This document shows, one piece after another, positions 17,551 to 26,188 of a DNA stretch of 43,662 nucleotides. The DNA is from Bacteroidales bacterium. GTDB taxonomy: Bacteria > Bacteroidota > Bacteroidia > Bacteroidales > UBA932. The stretch spans positions 1-43,662 of the forward strand of contig SUYO01000011.1 in the NCBI GenBank assembly GCA_015060385.1. The letters are read 5' to 3'. The notes under the pieces were generated by a model. It saw only the letters and a program-made list of their open reading frames with translations, made no database searches and had not been told where the DNA came from. The stretch's first letter is position 1. Each line of letters opens with the position of its first letter. The position numbers and the translations under genes were made by a program.

Positions 17551-17578
17551 GGAGGTATGAAAAAAATAGCTACCTTTA
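17551..17578 (+). promoter_or_regulatory. Probable bglX promoter
   Basis: TACCTTTA at 17571-17578, one base off TAnnTTTG, 21 bases before the ATG. GGAGGTA (17551-17557) precedes it by exactly 13 bases, as before the tRNA-Asn box. A TTTG at 17545-17548 is 22 bases upstream. The rest of the gap from 17446 shows nothing else. Confidence 0.5.
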
Positions 17579-17599
17579 GCTGAATTTAAATTTGAGCGT

Positions 17600-19936
17600 A
17601 TGAAAACATTGGTAAGAATGGCTTTCGCGGTGGTGGCTATGCTCTTTGCAGGCTGCAATGCCGTGGATATGGAACAGTATGTGGACGAACTGTATGACAG
17701 GATGCCGCAGGAAGAACGGATAGCCCAGCTTCGAAGCGGCTATATGGACGAGCTGTTTGATGAAGACGGAAAACTGGACCCGGCAAAATGTGAAGAGCTG
17801 ATACCGTACGGACTCGGACATTTCTCTCAGTATGCCATGCAGAAGCCTATGGATCCCAATGTGCTCCGCGACAGGGTGGCTGCCGTACAGGAATGGATCA
17901 TGAACAACACCCCTAACGGCATTCCGGCACTTTTCCACGAAGAGGTCCTTACCGGCATAAACACAAAAGGTTCGACAGTCTATCCTCAGCAGATAGGTCA
18001 GGCAGGCTCGTTCAATACGGAGCTTGCCGAGCTCAAGACCCTGCAGACAAGTACTGCAATGAGGAAGATGGGAGGCATACTGGCGCTTTCCCCTATGGTG
18101 GATGTCTGCCGCGTACCTGGCTTCAACCGTCTTGAGGAGTCATACGGAGAAGATGCATATCTGTCAGCCGCGATGGGAGTCGCTTTTGCAAAGGGACTTC
18201 AGCAGGGAGACCTGACAAAGGGTGTGGGCACATGTACCAAACATTATCTCGGATACGGTGGTGGAGGAGAGACTGAAGAGAAGGAGATGCTTGAAGAGAT
18301 CCTCCTGCCCCACGAGGCAATGATCCGTCTTACCGGAAGCAAGGTGGTAATGCCTGGCTATCATGCGGTTCATGGAACCAACTGCGTGGAGAATTCATAT
18401 ATTCTCAAGGACATCCTCAGAGACTATGTGGGTTTTGACGGAATGGTCGTGAGCGATTATACCGCCATTGACCAGATTCCGGGTCTGGATACTCCTGTAC
18501 AGAAAGCGGCAGCCGCAATCAATGCAGGAAACGATGTCGATTTCCCTACAGGTTCCAACTATCAGTATCTGCAGGAAGCTATCGACCAGGGTCTTGTAGC
18601 TCCAGAAACCTTTGAAAGAGCAGTGAAGAACGTGCTCAGGCATAAGTTCCGCGCAGGTCTCTTCGACAAGGACCCATATCTGTACAGCACGGAGAAGATC
18701 GTCCTCGACACTCCTGAGGAGCGCCAGACATCGTATGACATAGCATCGCAGTCGATAGTCCTCCTTGAGAACAACGGCATACTTCCTCTCAAGGATCCCG
18801 CAAAGATCTTTGTGACAGGTCCTAATGCAAATTCGATGTGGGCGATGTGCGGAGATTATTCGTATCCTGCGATGGCTTACTTCTGGAAACATGTGAAGGA
18901 AGAGGAGCTGGGAGACCCTCATATCGTCAGACTTCTTGAGGGCATGAAGGACAGGAAGCCGGACGGATTCGAGATCACATATTCACGCGGTTGTGACTGG
19001 ACCGAGGAGATCGAGACCAAGTTCAGCCAGGTCGGTGACAAACGTTCATGGGAATACGCCCTTCTGCACCGCAAGGTCGATTCAGGCGAGGTCGCTGACA
19101 AGGAGGAAGCCCTCGGCATGGCGGCACAAAGCGATGTGATCATTGCGGCTGTCGGAGAGAATGTGATGCTCTGCGGAGAGAACCGTGACCGTCAGGGACT
19201 CCGTCTCCCGGGAAAGCAGGAGGAGTATGTAGAGGAGCTTCTCGCGACAGGCAAGCCTGTGGTTCTTGTGGTCTTCGGAGGACGTGCCCAGGTGATTTCA
19301 GGCATAGCGGAGCGCTGCGCCGCAGTCATCCAGGCATGGTACCCGGGCGAGGAGGGTGGTAATGCTGTTGCCGACATCCTTTATGGAAACGTCTCCCCTT
19401 CTGCAAAGCTTTCAGTAAGCTATCCGAACACAGAAGTGTATGAAGCCCTCTGCTACAACACCTCCGTAGAGAAGGATCCGCGCGTACAGTGGCCTTTCGG
19501 CTATGGTCTCAGCTATACCACATTCGACTATTCGGGCCTCAAGACCGACAGCAAGGCATCTACCTCGGACAAGTACCTGACTCTCAGCTTCAACATCACC
19601 AACACCGGTACGGTGGCAGCGGATGAGGTTGCCCAGATCTACCTGTCGCCGACGGAAAACGGTCAGAACATCCGTCCGATCCAGCTCCAGGGCTTTGCCC
19701 GCGTTTCACTGGAGCCGGGCCAGACAAAGACCGTAAAGGTAAAGATGTACACAGAGCAGTTCGGTTATTATACAAACGACGGCGCACGACAGTGGAACAT
19801 CTCTCCCGGCACATTCGAAGTGAAGGTCGGCGCATCTTCTGCCGACATCCGTCTGTCGGAGAAGGTCACCCTGACCGGAAGTCATGTGGTCAAGCCTCTC
19901 CGCGACTATTATTTCTCTGAAGTTTCCGTCAACTGA
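17600..19936 (+). CDS. bglX: GH3 family beta-glucosidase lipoprotein (BglX-like)
   Basis: A 778-aa glycoside hydrolase removing terminal beta-linked sugars, predicted to be a periplasmic or surface lipoprotein (lipobox LFAGC, Cys19). The GH3 N-terminal barrel contains IPALFHEEVLTG, TCTKHYLGYGGG and the nucleophile Asp286 in MVVSDYTAID. The C-terminal alpha/beta domain (about 385-600) has VLLENNGILPL and AVGENVMLCGENRDR, where the acid/base Glu should lie. GYGLSYTTF leads into the fibronectin III-like domain (about 640-760). Length is normal for BglX. No SusC/SusD pair is nearby, so no polysaccharide locus supports a particular substrate. The next gene starts 10 bases later. Confidence 0.93.
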   Translation: MKTLVRMAFAVVAMLFAGCNAVDMEQYVDELYDRMPQEERIAQLRSGYMDELFDEDGKLDPAKCEELIPYGLGHFSQYAMQKPMDPNVLRDRVAAVQEWIMNNTPNGIPALFHEEVLTGINTKGSTVYPQQIGQAGSFNTELAELKTLQTSTAMRKMGGILALSPMVDVCRVPGFNRLEESYGEDAYLSAAMGVAFAKGLQQGDLTKGVGTCTKHYLGYGGGGETEEKEMLEEILLPHEAMIRLTGSKVVMPGYHAVHGTNCVENSYILKDILRDYVGFDGMVVSDYTAIDQIPGLDTPVQKAAAAINAGNDVDFPTGSNYQYLQEAIDQGLVAPETFERAVKNVLRHKFRAGLFDKDPYLYSTEKIVLDTPEERQTSYDIASQSIVLLENNGILPLKDPAKIFVTGPNANSMWAMCGDYSYPAMAYFWKHVKEEELGDPHIVRLLEGMKDRKPDGFEITYSRGCDWTEEIETKFSQVGDKRSWEYALLHRKVDSGEVADKEEALGMAAQSDVIIAAVGENVMLCGENRDRQGLRLPGKQEEYVEELLATGKPVVLVVFGGRAQVISGIAERCAAVIQAWYPGEEGGNAVADILYGNVSPSAKLSVSYPNTEVYEALCYNTSVEKDPRVQWPFGYGLSYTTFDYSGLKTDSKASTSDKYLTLSFNITNTGTVAADEVAQIYLSPTENGQNIRPIQLQGFARVSLEPGQTKTVKVKMYTEQFGYYTNDGARQWNISPGTFEVKVGASSADIRLSEKVTLTGSHVVKPLRDYYFSEVSVN

Positions 19937-19946
19937 ATCTGAACAT

Positions 19947-20873
19947 ATGAAGATAGTATTTCTTGATGCGGCTACGATGGGCGATGTCTCATTCGAGCCA
20001 TTCGAAAGACTCGGTGAATTTACGAGCTATCCCATGTCGACGCCACAGCAGGCACGCGAGAGGGTAAGGGATATCGATGTCCTGATGATCAACAAGGTGA
20101 TTGTGGACAAGGATCTCATAGATTCCGCTCCTAACCTCAAGCTCATATGCATTGCCGCAACAGGCATGAACAACATAGACCTGGTCTATGCCGCTGCCAA
20201 GGGCATCCCGGTAAGGAATGTAGCGGGCTACTCGACCGACTCCGTAGCCCAGTCCACATTCATGCATATCCTGTCGCTGGCGGGAGGCGGGCCGTATTTC
20301 GACTCGAGCGTGAAATCAGGAAGCTATTCCCGCAGCGGAATGTTCACCGATCCGAACTGGAACTGGTGGGAACTCGCAGGAAAGACCATCGGTATCATAG
20401 GACTCGGGAACATAGGCAGGAAGGTTGCGAAGATCGCGGAGGCCTTCGGCATGAAGGTCTGCTATTATTCGACTTCCGGTACCGGTCATTGCAAGGACTA
20501 CCCATGCCTTCCGCTGGAGGAGCTTCTACGCATATCGGATGTCGTTTCAGTCCATGCTCCTCTGAACGAAAGGACCATGAAACTTCTGGGTGCAAGGGAG
20601 TTCGCGATGATGAAGCCGACCGCATATGTCATAAACGCCGGTCGCGGAGCGATAATCGTGGAGGCCGATCTGGCTGAAGCGGTGGATAACGGTGTGATTG
20701 CGGGCGCGGGCATCGACGTCTTCGTGCAGGAGCCGATTCCGGAAGACCATCCTTATCTGAAGATGAAGCATCCTGAGCGGATGCGTCTGGCTCCGCACAT
20801 AGCATGGGCAAGCGTCGAAGCACGCGAGCGCCTCGTCTCCATGATGGCGGACAATGTCCGCAAAGGCTGGTAG
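19947..20873 (+). CDS. D-isomer-specific 2-hydroxyacid dehydrogenase
   Basis: A 308-aa NAD-dependent oxidoreductase interconverting D-2-hydroxy acids and 2-oxo acids. The Rossmann motif GLGNIG is at 152-157. The catalytic set is complete: Arg233 (INAGRGA), Glu262 (VQEPIPEDHP) and His284 (APHIAWAS). It resembles glycerate/hydroxypyruvate dehydrogenases (ATGMNNIDLVYA, NVAGYSTDSVAQ), but the substrate is uncertain. The frame extends upstream into bglX; the ATG at 19947 starts MKIVFLDA and is the sensible start. Probably co-transcribed with bglX. Its stop TAG directly abuts the stop of the opposing M48 gene. Confidence 0.9.
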   Translation: MKIVFLDAATMGDVSFEPFERLGEFTSYPMSTPQQARERVRDIDVLMINKVIVDKDLIDSAPNLKLICIAATGMNNIDLVYAAAKGIPVRNVAGYSTDSVAQSTFMHILSLAGGGPYFDSSVKSGSYSRSGMFTDPNWNWWELAGKTIGIIGLGNIGRKVAKIAEAFGMKVCYYSTSGTGHCKDYPCLPLEELLRISDVVSVHAPLNERTMKLLGAREFAMMKPTAYVINAGRGAIIVEADLAEAVDNGVIAGAGIDVFVQEPIPEDHPYLKMKHPERMRLAPHIAWASVEARERLVSMMADNVRKGW

Positions 20874-21671
20874 CTACAGTTCTGGTTTGGTCCTGATAGC
20901 CTCGTTCAGGGCAGCGATTCTCTTAGCATCGCTTGGGTGCGTGCTGAGAAAATCGTTCGTGTTCGGATTCTTTCCGTCCAGCATCTTTTCCCAGAATTCC
21001 GGCGCGGCGTTCACGTCGTAGCCGGCAATGTCCATTATGTACATGCCTATCTTGTCAGCCTCATATTCATGCTTTCTTGAATAAGGCAAAAGGACTCCCG
21101 CCTGCGATCCGATTCCGAAACCGATATTGAAAAGGTTCTTGGCGGCTGCGCCCTTCTTCGCTCCTATCACTTCACCGACAACTGCTCCGGCCATGTTAAG
21201 GGCAGCCTGCTGGCTCATTCTCTCATTTCCGTGCTTCGCAACAGCATGGGCCATTTCATGCCCCATCACTACGGCTATATAGTCAGGGGTATCTGCATAC
21301 CTCAATATGCCCTCATAGAAGACAATCTTTCCATTAGGCATGCAGAAGGCGTTCACCTCAGTTGACTCCACAAGCTGGAATTCCCATTTCAGACCGCTCA
21401 ATGCACTTTCCATGTCATGGGACTTCATATATGACTCAAGGGCAGACACCATTCTGTCACCCACACCCTTGAGCATTGCGGAAGCGTCGGCATCCGACGA
21501 AATCTTCGCTGTGCTCATGAATTCCGCATACGATTCGTCCGAGAGAGCAGCGATTTCGCTGTCAGAAAAAAGCAGGACCTGTCTGCGTCCTGTAAAGGAA
21601 ACAACTCCGCACGATACAGCAAGCAACATCAATGCAGCCAGTGCAGCCACGATCTTCAGTGATTTCTTCAT
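20874..21671 (-). CDS. M48 family metalloprotease lipoprotein
   Basis: A 265-aa zinc protease. Lipobox LLAVSC gives Cys21, so it is an envelope lipoprotein like E. coli LoiP/BepA-type peptidases. The zinc site is HEMAH (138-142) with the third ligand in EYEADKIG (Glu202). NAFCMPNGKIVFYEGIL is the usual M48 strand before the active helix, and STHPSDAKRIAAL is the conserved C-terminal end. A likely role is quality control of outer-membrane proteins. The ATG at 21671 gives the proper signal peptide; 30 upstream codons in the open frame cover the promoter. Tail to tail with the dehydrogenase gene, with no bases between stops. Confidence 0.92.
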   Translation of the reverse strand: MKKSLKIVAALAALMLLAVSCGVVSFTGRRQVLLFSDSEIAALSDESYAEFMSTAKISSDADASAMLKGVGDRMVSALESYMKSHDMESALSGLKWEFQLVESTEVNAFCMPNGKIVFYEGILRYADTPDYIAVVMGHEMAHAVAKHGNERMSQQAALNMAGAVVGEVIGAKKGAAAKNLFNIGFGIGSQAGVLLPYSRKHEYEADKIGMYIMDIAGYDVNAAPEFWEKMLDGKNPNTNDFLSTHPSDAKRIAALNEAIRTKPEL

Positions 21672-21698
21672 AAGTTGTCTTGTTTTATTCTTTTCATG

Positions 21699-21731
21699 CA
21701 AATATAGTAAAAAGATACTCTTGTATATTTG
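21699..21731. promoter_or_regulatory. Divergent promoter boxes, M48 protease / secreted protein
   Basis: The minus strand reads TATATTTG at 21706-21699 (towards the M48 gene) and the plus strand TATATTTG at 21724-21731 (towards the gene at 21789). The two identical boxes face away from each other 17 bases apart. -33 boxes are not clear. Confidence 0.55.
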
Positions 21732-21788
21732 AAAATTTGTCGCGAACTTTGTTGAAGTCACAAATTCAAATCATTAAAACAGATTCCT

Positions 21789-22337
21789 ATGAAACGATTT
21801 CTTGCATTGGCAGTTCTCTTTCTTGCAACTGCAATCTGCGCTTCTGCACAGTACACCAAGTACTATACTGTCGAACAGGTAGGACAGGAATACCCAAGCT
21901 TATACATGTTCCAGGTAGACTGGAACAACAAGCTGTTCTTCCTGGAGGGCGACAAGCACAACGATGGTCCGATCAAGAACTACAAGGAGAACGGAAACAC
22001 ACGTACCTTTGACGTATGGTACGCACCAAGCAGCGGTCTGAATGAAAAGATATATACCGTGAAGTTCACCACCGAGGAAGGTGGTTCATACACGATGGAA
22101 CTGGACATGGGAGGTGAATACAAAGCCGTCTACAAACTGTCGACTACCGAACCTGTAAGCAACAGGTATGATTCAGGTTCAGCCTCAGGTTCCGGAAGCG
22201 TGAACGAAAAGATCAGCGAAAAGGCCCAGGCTGTGAAGGACGCCTTCGGCAAGGGTATTGATGCAATCAAGAAGAAGACCCAGGAAAAGAAAGCCGAGAA
22301 GGCAGAAAAGAAAGCCGAAGAAGGTAAGGCAAAATAA
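21789..22337 (+). CDS. Small secreted protein, unknown function
   Basis: I do not recognise this 182-aa protein. A signal peptide is clear (MKRFLALAVLFLATAICASAQ). Residues 22-120 form a beta-rich, aromatic domain (YTKYYTVEQVGQEYP, FQVDWNNKLFFLEGD). Then comes a short Ser/Gly linker (about 128-136) and a highly charged Lys/Glu/Ala C-terminal helix (about 137-182, KKKTQEKKAEKAEKK). It stands alone with its own promoter box and a strong terminator, and may be a periplasmic or surface protein with a coiled tail. Confidence 0.75.
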   Translation: MKRFLALAVLFLATAICASAQYTKYYTVEQVGQEYPSLYMFQVDWNNKLFFLEGDKHNDGPIKNYKENGNTRTFDVWYAPSSGLNEKIYTVKFTTEEGGSYTMELDMGGEYKAVYKLSTTEPVSNRYDSGSASGSGSVNEKISEKAQAVKDAFGKGIDAIKKKTQEKKAEKAEKKAEEGKAK

Positions 22338-22341
22338 TCAG

Positions 22342-22374
22342 AAAAGGGTTCAGCGTCTTGCTGAACCCTTTTTT
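22342..22374. terminator. Bidirectional terminator
   Basis: A 13-bp perfect stem (22342-22354 with 22360-22372), loop GTCTT, followed by a T run on the plus strand. On the minus strand it lies just after tRNA-Leu, so it can end both transcripts. Confidence 0.88.
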
Positions 22375-22379
22375 GAAAG

Positions 22380-22460
22380 TGCGGATGATAGGAGTCGAAC
22401 CTACACGCCGTGAAGCACTCGCACCTGAAACGAGCGTGTCTACCATTTCACCACATCCGC
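22380..22460 (-). tRNA. tRNA-Leu (CAG)
   Basis: On the minus strand GCGGATG pairs with CATCCGC. The anticodon arm is CTCGT-TTCAGGT-GCGAG (anticodon CAG), the long variable arm marks a class II tRNA, and the T arm is GTAGG-TTCGACT-CCTAT. Discriminator A; CCA is not encoded. It has its own promoter upstream and lies downstream of the fimbrial operon on the same strand. Confidence 0.95.
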
Positions 22461-22475
22461 GTCAGAAAGTGGATG

Positions 22476-22508
22476 CAAAGATATAAAATGTTTTTGAATT
22501 CTGACAAA
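22476..22508 (-). promoter_or_regulatory. tRNA-Leu promoter
   Basis: On the minus strand TTTG (22508-22505) precedes TATCTTTG (22483-22476) by 21 bases. The tRNA begins 15 bases after the -7 box. Confidence 0.65.
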
Positions 22509-22524
22509 TTTTGTTCCTGATTTG

Positions 22525-23304
22525 TCAAATCTCTACATCATATCTGTACACACTTTCCCATCCGTCTATATTGAGCCTGATCTCAGTAAGTGCATAGTCC
22601 AATGTGACGGTCACATCTTTCAGTTCGGAAGCCGTCCAGTCATACCCGCTCGCCGTTATGTACCTGCCGAGCGAAAAGGCTATCCTGTTGCCTTTGGCAT
22701 CCTCCATCTCAAGCACGAGAGAATCATCCCTCTGGCGCGGCAACACAGCCTGATACTCCTGCTGCGAAGCATCGCCGAGACTGAATTCAAAATCACCGGT
22801 AAGCGGTTCCCCATATGCATCATAACCGGAAACATTACCCTTGAGGACGAGGTCCGAGAAATCGTTGTCCTCGCCCTTATTGACGAGAGTTAGTACGCAA
22901 TGGTTCTTCCTGAGCCACACCTCTTCCCGATAGTATTCGCCTTCGGTCACAACGTCCGAATCGTGCATATAGACCTTTGGACAATCCTGTCCCAAAGGTA
23001 TGCGTAGACCGGATTCCGATATGTTCATACCGGCTCCGCACCATGCTCTGACATGCAGTTCAGTTCTTGGAACTGACACAGAGTATCTGCTTTCCTCCGC
23101 CCATGCGTCAACGACATCATGATGCATGAAACCGTCATGCGAAGTCAGAAGTATGTCAACAGCACCGGAAGACTCTGCGTCCGGTCCCTTGATGTCCAGT
23201 TCAAGGAGGCAAGGACAAGGGTTCCTGTCCTCCTTGACCGAACATGCTGCAACGGAGAGAAACGCTGCCAGAAATACCGGCAGCATCATTCCTGCCAACT
23301 TCAT
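22525..23304 (-). CDS. FimB/Mfa2 family fimbrial anchor lipoprotein
   Basis: A 259-aa lipoprotein of the type V (FimA/Mfa1) fimbria system, probably the outer-membrane anchor or assembly-ending subunit. The signal peptide ends at SVAAC, followed at once by the family hallmark SVKEDRNPCPC. The rest is beta-rich with conserved Cys and Trp positions. The ATG at 23304 gives the lipoprotein start; an ATG at 23334, overlapping the fimbrillin gene, is possible. It is the last gene of the five-gene operon. In Porphyromonas the equivalent protein limits fibre length and fixes the pilus to the cell; the same is inferred here. Confidence 0.88.
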   Translation of the reverse strand: MKLAGMMLPVFLAAFLSVAACSVKEDRNPCPCLLELDIKGPDAESSGAVDILLTSHDGFMHHDVVDAWAEESRYSVSVPRTELHVRAWCGAGMNISESGLRIPLGQDCPKVYMHDSDVVTEGEYYREEVWLRKNHCVLTLVNKGEDNDFSDLVLKGNVSGYDAYGEPLTGDFEFSLGDASQQEYQAVLPRQRDDSLVLEMEDAKGNRIAFSLGRYITASGYDWTASELKDVTVTLDYALTEIRLNIDGWESVYRYDVEI

Positions 23305-23314
23305 ATGGTATGCA

Positions 23315-24307
23315 TCAAATTGTCTCTGAAACATTTTCCGGTCCCTGCCAGTCCTCTATCTTTATTGTAAACGAGGCTGCATACTTATCCATATCCTGCT
23401 CAGGTCCCTTTGCACCAGGACGGACTATATCAAGAGACACATGATATCTCGTATTCTGCTTTAGTTCAGGAAGTGACACAGGATAATAATATAGGACATC
23501 ACCAAGCATGGCTTCCACTACCAGACGAGTCGGACGAGGACTCCAGACAGATGAAAATGAGTCATTCACATATGGATTAGGATAACAATAGAAATGATGC
23601 TTAACATCATATGAATCTTCTCCTTTCAGATTGACATCACCCAGTGTTTCATATATCATTCCGTCTACTGTATTGTCTGCTGCCCTCACAATCTTATTAT
23701 ACCATTCTGACGGATCTCCTGAGACTGCAAGATATGTCTTGTCAGCAGCTACATTGGTCAGATAGGCATTCTTCAGGATAAAATCCTCTTCATCATATGC
23801 ATCCTGCTCAAAGTTGACCGTAATCTTTTCAAGAACTACCTTGGATACGATTCTCTTCAGATTTACTGTCACACTTGCTCCTGACATTGTCAATTCTGCC
23901 GAGGCATGGCCTTCCATCACAAGCTTACCCACGCCATTATCTGCAAGGAAGGACCTTTCCTTCAGAAAATCATCATAAGAAACGACCGAACTGACATCCG
24001 GTGCATTGGCAAGCACTATCACTTCCTTATTTCCCACCTTACACTGCAGGCTGACATCAACCGACGAAGGAGCAGGAGTCGCATAGGTTTCAAGCATCCT
24101 GCTTGCCATGTCATAAACCAATACCTGATACCCTGACACAGAACTTTCATCTATTCCTTCTCCCTGTGCTCTGGTCAATTCCGAGTTCATCCTCACTTCC
24201 AGCATCACCGTTTCACCAGCTGCCGGCGCAGTCATTCCCTCATTTTTCTTCTCACATGCAACAATTGCAACTGCAGCCATAACTGCCAAAAAAATCTTTC
24301 TTTTCAT
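23315..24307 (-). CDS. FimA/Mfa1-type fimbrillin, type V pilus subunit
   Basis: A 330-aa pilin precursor. Lipobox AIVAC (Cys18) matches the lipoprotein route of type V pilins. The stretch to Arg46 (NSELTRAQGE) would be the propeptide strand removed by an arginine-specific protease after export, leaving a groove filled by the next subunit. SGYQVLVYD, KRIVSKVVLEKI and the late beta strands (RYHVSLDIVRPG) are typical of fimbrillins. It lies 12 bases after the OmpA/TPR-like gene and just before the FimB/Mfa2 gene. No separate promoter is visible, so its level would equal that of the whole operon unless processing occurs. Whether it is a main or minor subunit cannot be told. Confidence 0.82.
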   Translation of the reverse strand: MKRKIFLAVMAAVAIVACEKKNEGMTAPAAGETVMLEVRMNSELTRAQGEGIDESSVSGYQVLVYDMASRMLETYATPAPSSVDVSLQCKVGNKEVIVLANAPDVSSVVSYDDFLKERSFLADNGVGKLVMEGHASAELTMSGASVTVNLKRIVSKVVLEKITVNFEQDAYDEEDFILKNAYLTNVAADKTYLAVSGDPSEWYNKIVRAADNTVDGMIYETLGDVNLKGEDSYDVKHHFYCYPNPYVNDSFSSVWSPRPTRLVVEAMLGDVLYYYPVSLPELKQNTRYHVSLDIVRPGAKGPEQDMDKYAASFTIKIEDWQGPENVSETI

Positions 24308-24319
24308 ACTCTTTAATTT

Positions 24320-26188
24320 TTAATTAGGGTTGGTTTTGTTTATTATTTCTGACATTTCCGGATCCAGATTGGCCCTGTGTTCCAGATACGGATCATATGT
24401 CAGGCTTAATTCATAATATCTCACGGCTTCTTCGATCACACCCAGCCTTGACAGAACCAAGGCCTTCAGATAACAGACTCTTGCATCACCGTCTTCCAGA
24501 CCATTAAGAACATCCAGTGCAGAATGATCATATCCGGCCGCCATGAAAGCGAGAGCTGCATTATAATCCCGATAAGGCCTGAGTTTCTCCACAGCTGTCT
24601 TATAATCAAGATCCGCCAGTGCAGCCAGCCCGGACATATAGACTTCATCCAGTTCTGTAGTATGCAGGGTATCCTTCTGCATGCCTGGTCTGTGAAGGTA
24701 GAAGTCAAAACTGACACTTCTTAGCTGAGGATATATCTTCTCCCTCAGATAACGGTACTCAGCCATACCTGACAGTCCTGATTCAGTCTTATCCGGATCC
24801 ATAAGGTTTTCAGTCAATGCAAGGATCCTCTGTCGGGAATCGTTTCCAATAATTGTGTCATTGGCCACCAGTTTCCTGAACTGTTCCCAATTCTCAGGTA
24901 CAGATGAAGTCTTTACCTTGGTCTGCCACTGATCAGGTATATGCGTCCATATATATTCCTTCATCGATTCAGATCTTGCAGAAGCCAGAAGTCTGTTGTG
25001 GTCATATGTACCTTCAGGAGAGCACGATGCATTGACAATAAGAGAATCAAGCACGTACCCCGGCAGGGAAACCACGTCATCTATACATCTGAGTATCCTT
25101 GCCATTTCAGAGGCATTGTCAGATAAGGACGAATCAAGCCGATGACTTCCCTTTTCAAAATCAATCAACGCTTTCGTATTGTCATAGACATTCCTTTCAA
25201 GGACCACCATCCTGTACTTTGGCGTCATGTCCGCCATTGTAGACAATGAACTTATGTAAAAGGTCAGTTCCTCAGGAAAAGGCAGGGAGCATATTGAAAC
25301 TCCGTCCTCGTATATTTCCCCTTCCAGATCCACCATGACCTTCTTCAATCCTGGACGACTTCTGAAAGACTGGGTGTACCTGTATATGAAATCTCCGTCA
25401 GATGAGGTGAGGACAGTATCCAGACGAATCCCCTCTGTGACTATGGGATCCTTTACATATTTTTCATACATAAGGTCTGCACGAGCCTTTTTCTTCTCAT
25501 TGAAAAACATTTTCATGCTTTTCGTATAGTGCCTGAGGGCCTCAGCCTGAGTGACTCCAAACAGATTCTCAGCCATCGGTTCCGATACCAGAGAAGAATC
25601 CGTCTTCATGGCATAGGTTTCAGGAAAATTCCTCTGCATGAATATCTCAAGTTGCCCTACCCTTATAAGATCGGTAGTGTCAGTTATTATTGAAGCCAGA
25701 AAATCACGGTATCTCTGATAACCTTTCAGCTGTCCCTTCCTGTAGCCTTCACCTGTAATGAAGACAGGGTCCAGCCTCAAGGTATCATCCTGTATCCTCA
25801 TCAACGGGAAAAGTTTCAGCTGCCAGGAAGATGAAGCCATCTCATCAGGCACTCTGACATCAAAACCTATCGATACAGTTCCGCCCCTCTCAGCCACGTT
25901 TCTGAAACGTGCAACAACAGTGGCGGCACTGATGACATCTGTTGCGACCATTTCACCGGTTTCCGCATCCCTTATGGCATTCATGATAAAAGGTTCCCCT
26001 GAAAGTTCTCTGCGGATACTGTCTATCCGGACCTCCTTGTCAACACCCTCATCCAGAGGTTTTTCGTAAGGAACGGAAATCTCCATTCTGACTTCCCCGG
26101 AAGTTATGCGCTGCATGGTCCTGACTGATGAGCAGGAACATATCGTCAGAAACAGCAGGGCTGATGAAATCAGTTTATCAGAACACAT
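24320..26188 (-). CDS. Fimbrial-operon lipoprotein with OmpA-like and TPR-like C-terminus
   Basis: A 622-aa lipoprotein (signal ending ICSC, then SSVRTMQ). Residues about 30-330 form a beta-rich region with no family I recognise. Residues about 340-490 resemble an OmpA-type domain: KALIDFEKGSHRLD, then NASCSPEGTYDHNRLLASARSESMKEYI, the SPEG..N..LA..RA pattern of peptidoglycan-binding OmpA modules. Residues about 530-610 look like TPR helices (SGLAALADLDYKTAVEKL, YLKALVLSRLGVIEEAVRYY). It overlaps the DUF3575 gene by 11 bases. A role linking the fimbria base to the cell wall is inferred. Confidence 0.68.
   Translation of the reverse strand: MCSDKLISSALLFLTICSCSSVRTMQRITSGEVRMEISVPYEKPLDEGVDKEVRIDSIRRELSGEPFIMNAIRDAETGEMVATDVISAATVVARFRNVAERGGTVSIGFDVRVPDEMASSSWQLKLFPLMRIQDDTLRLDPVFITGEGYRKGQLKGYQRYRDFLASIITDTTDLIRVGQLEIFMQRNFPETYAMKTDSSLVSEPMAENLFGVTQAEALRHYTKSMKMFFNEKKKARADLMYEKYVKDPIVTEGIRLDTVLTSSDGDFIYRYTQSFRSRPGLKKVMVDLEGEIYEDGVSICSLPFPEELTFYISSLSTMADMTPKYRMVVLERNVYDNTKALIDFEKGSHRLDSSLSDNASEMARILRCIDDVVSLPGYVLDSLIVNASCSPEGTYDHNRLLASARSESMKEYIWTHIPDQWQTKVKTSSVPENWEQFRKLVANDTIIGNDSRQRILALTENLMDPDKTESGLSGMAEYRYLREKIYPQLRSVSFDFYLHRPGMQKDTLHTTELDEVYMSGLAALADLDYKTAVEKLRPYRDYNAALAFMAAGYDHSALDVLNGLEDGDARVCYLKALVLSRLGVIEEAVRYYELSLTYDPYLEHRANLDPEMSEIINKTNPN

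Noticed and set aside
17600..19936. Part of a polysaccharide utilisation locus
   Set aside because: No SusC/SusD pair, sensor or further glycan enzymes lie next to the GH3 gene.
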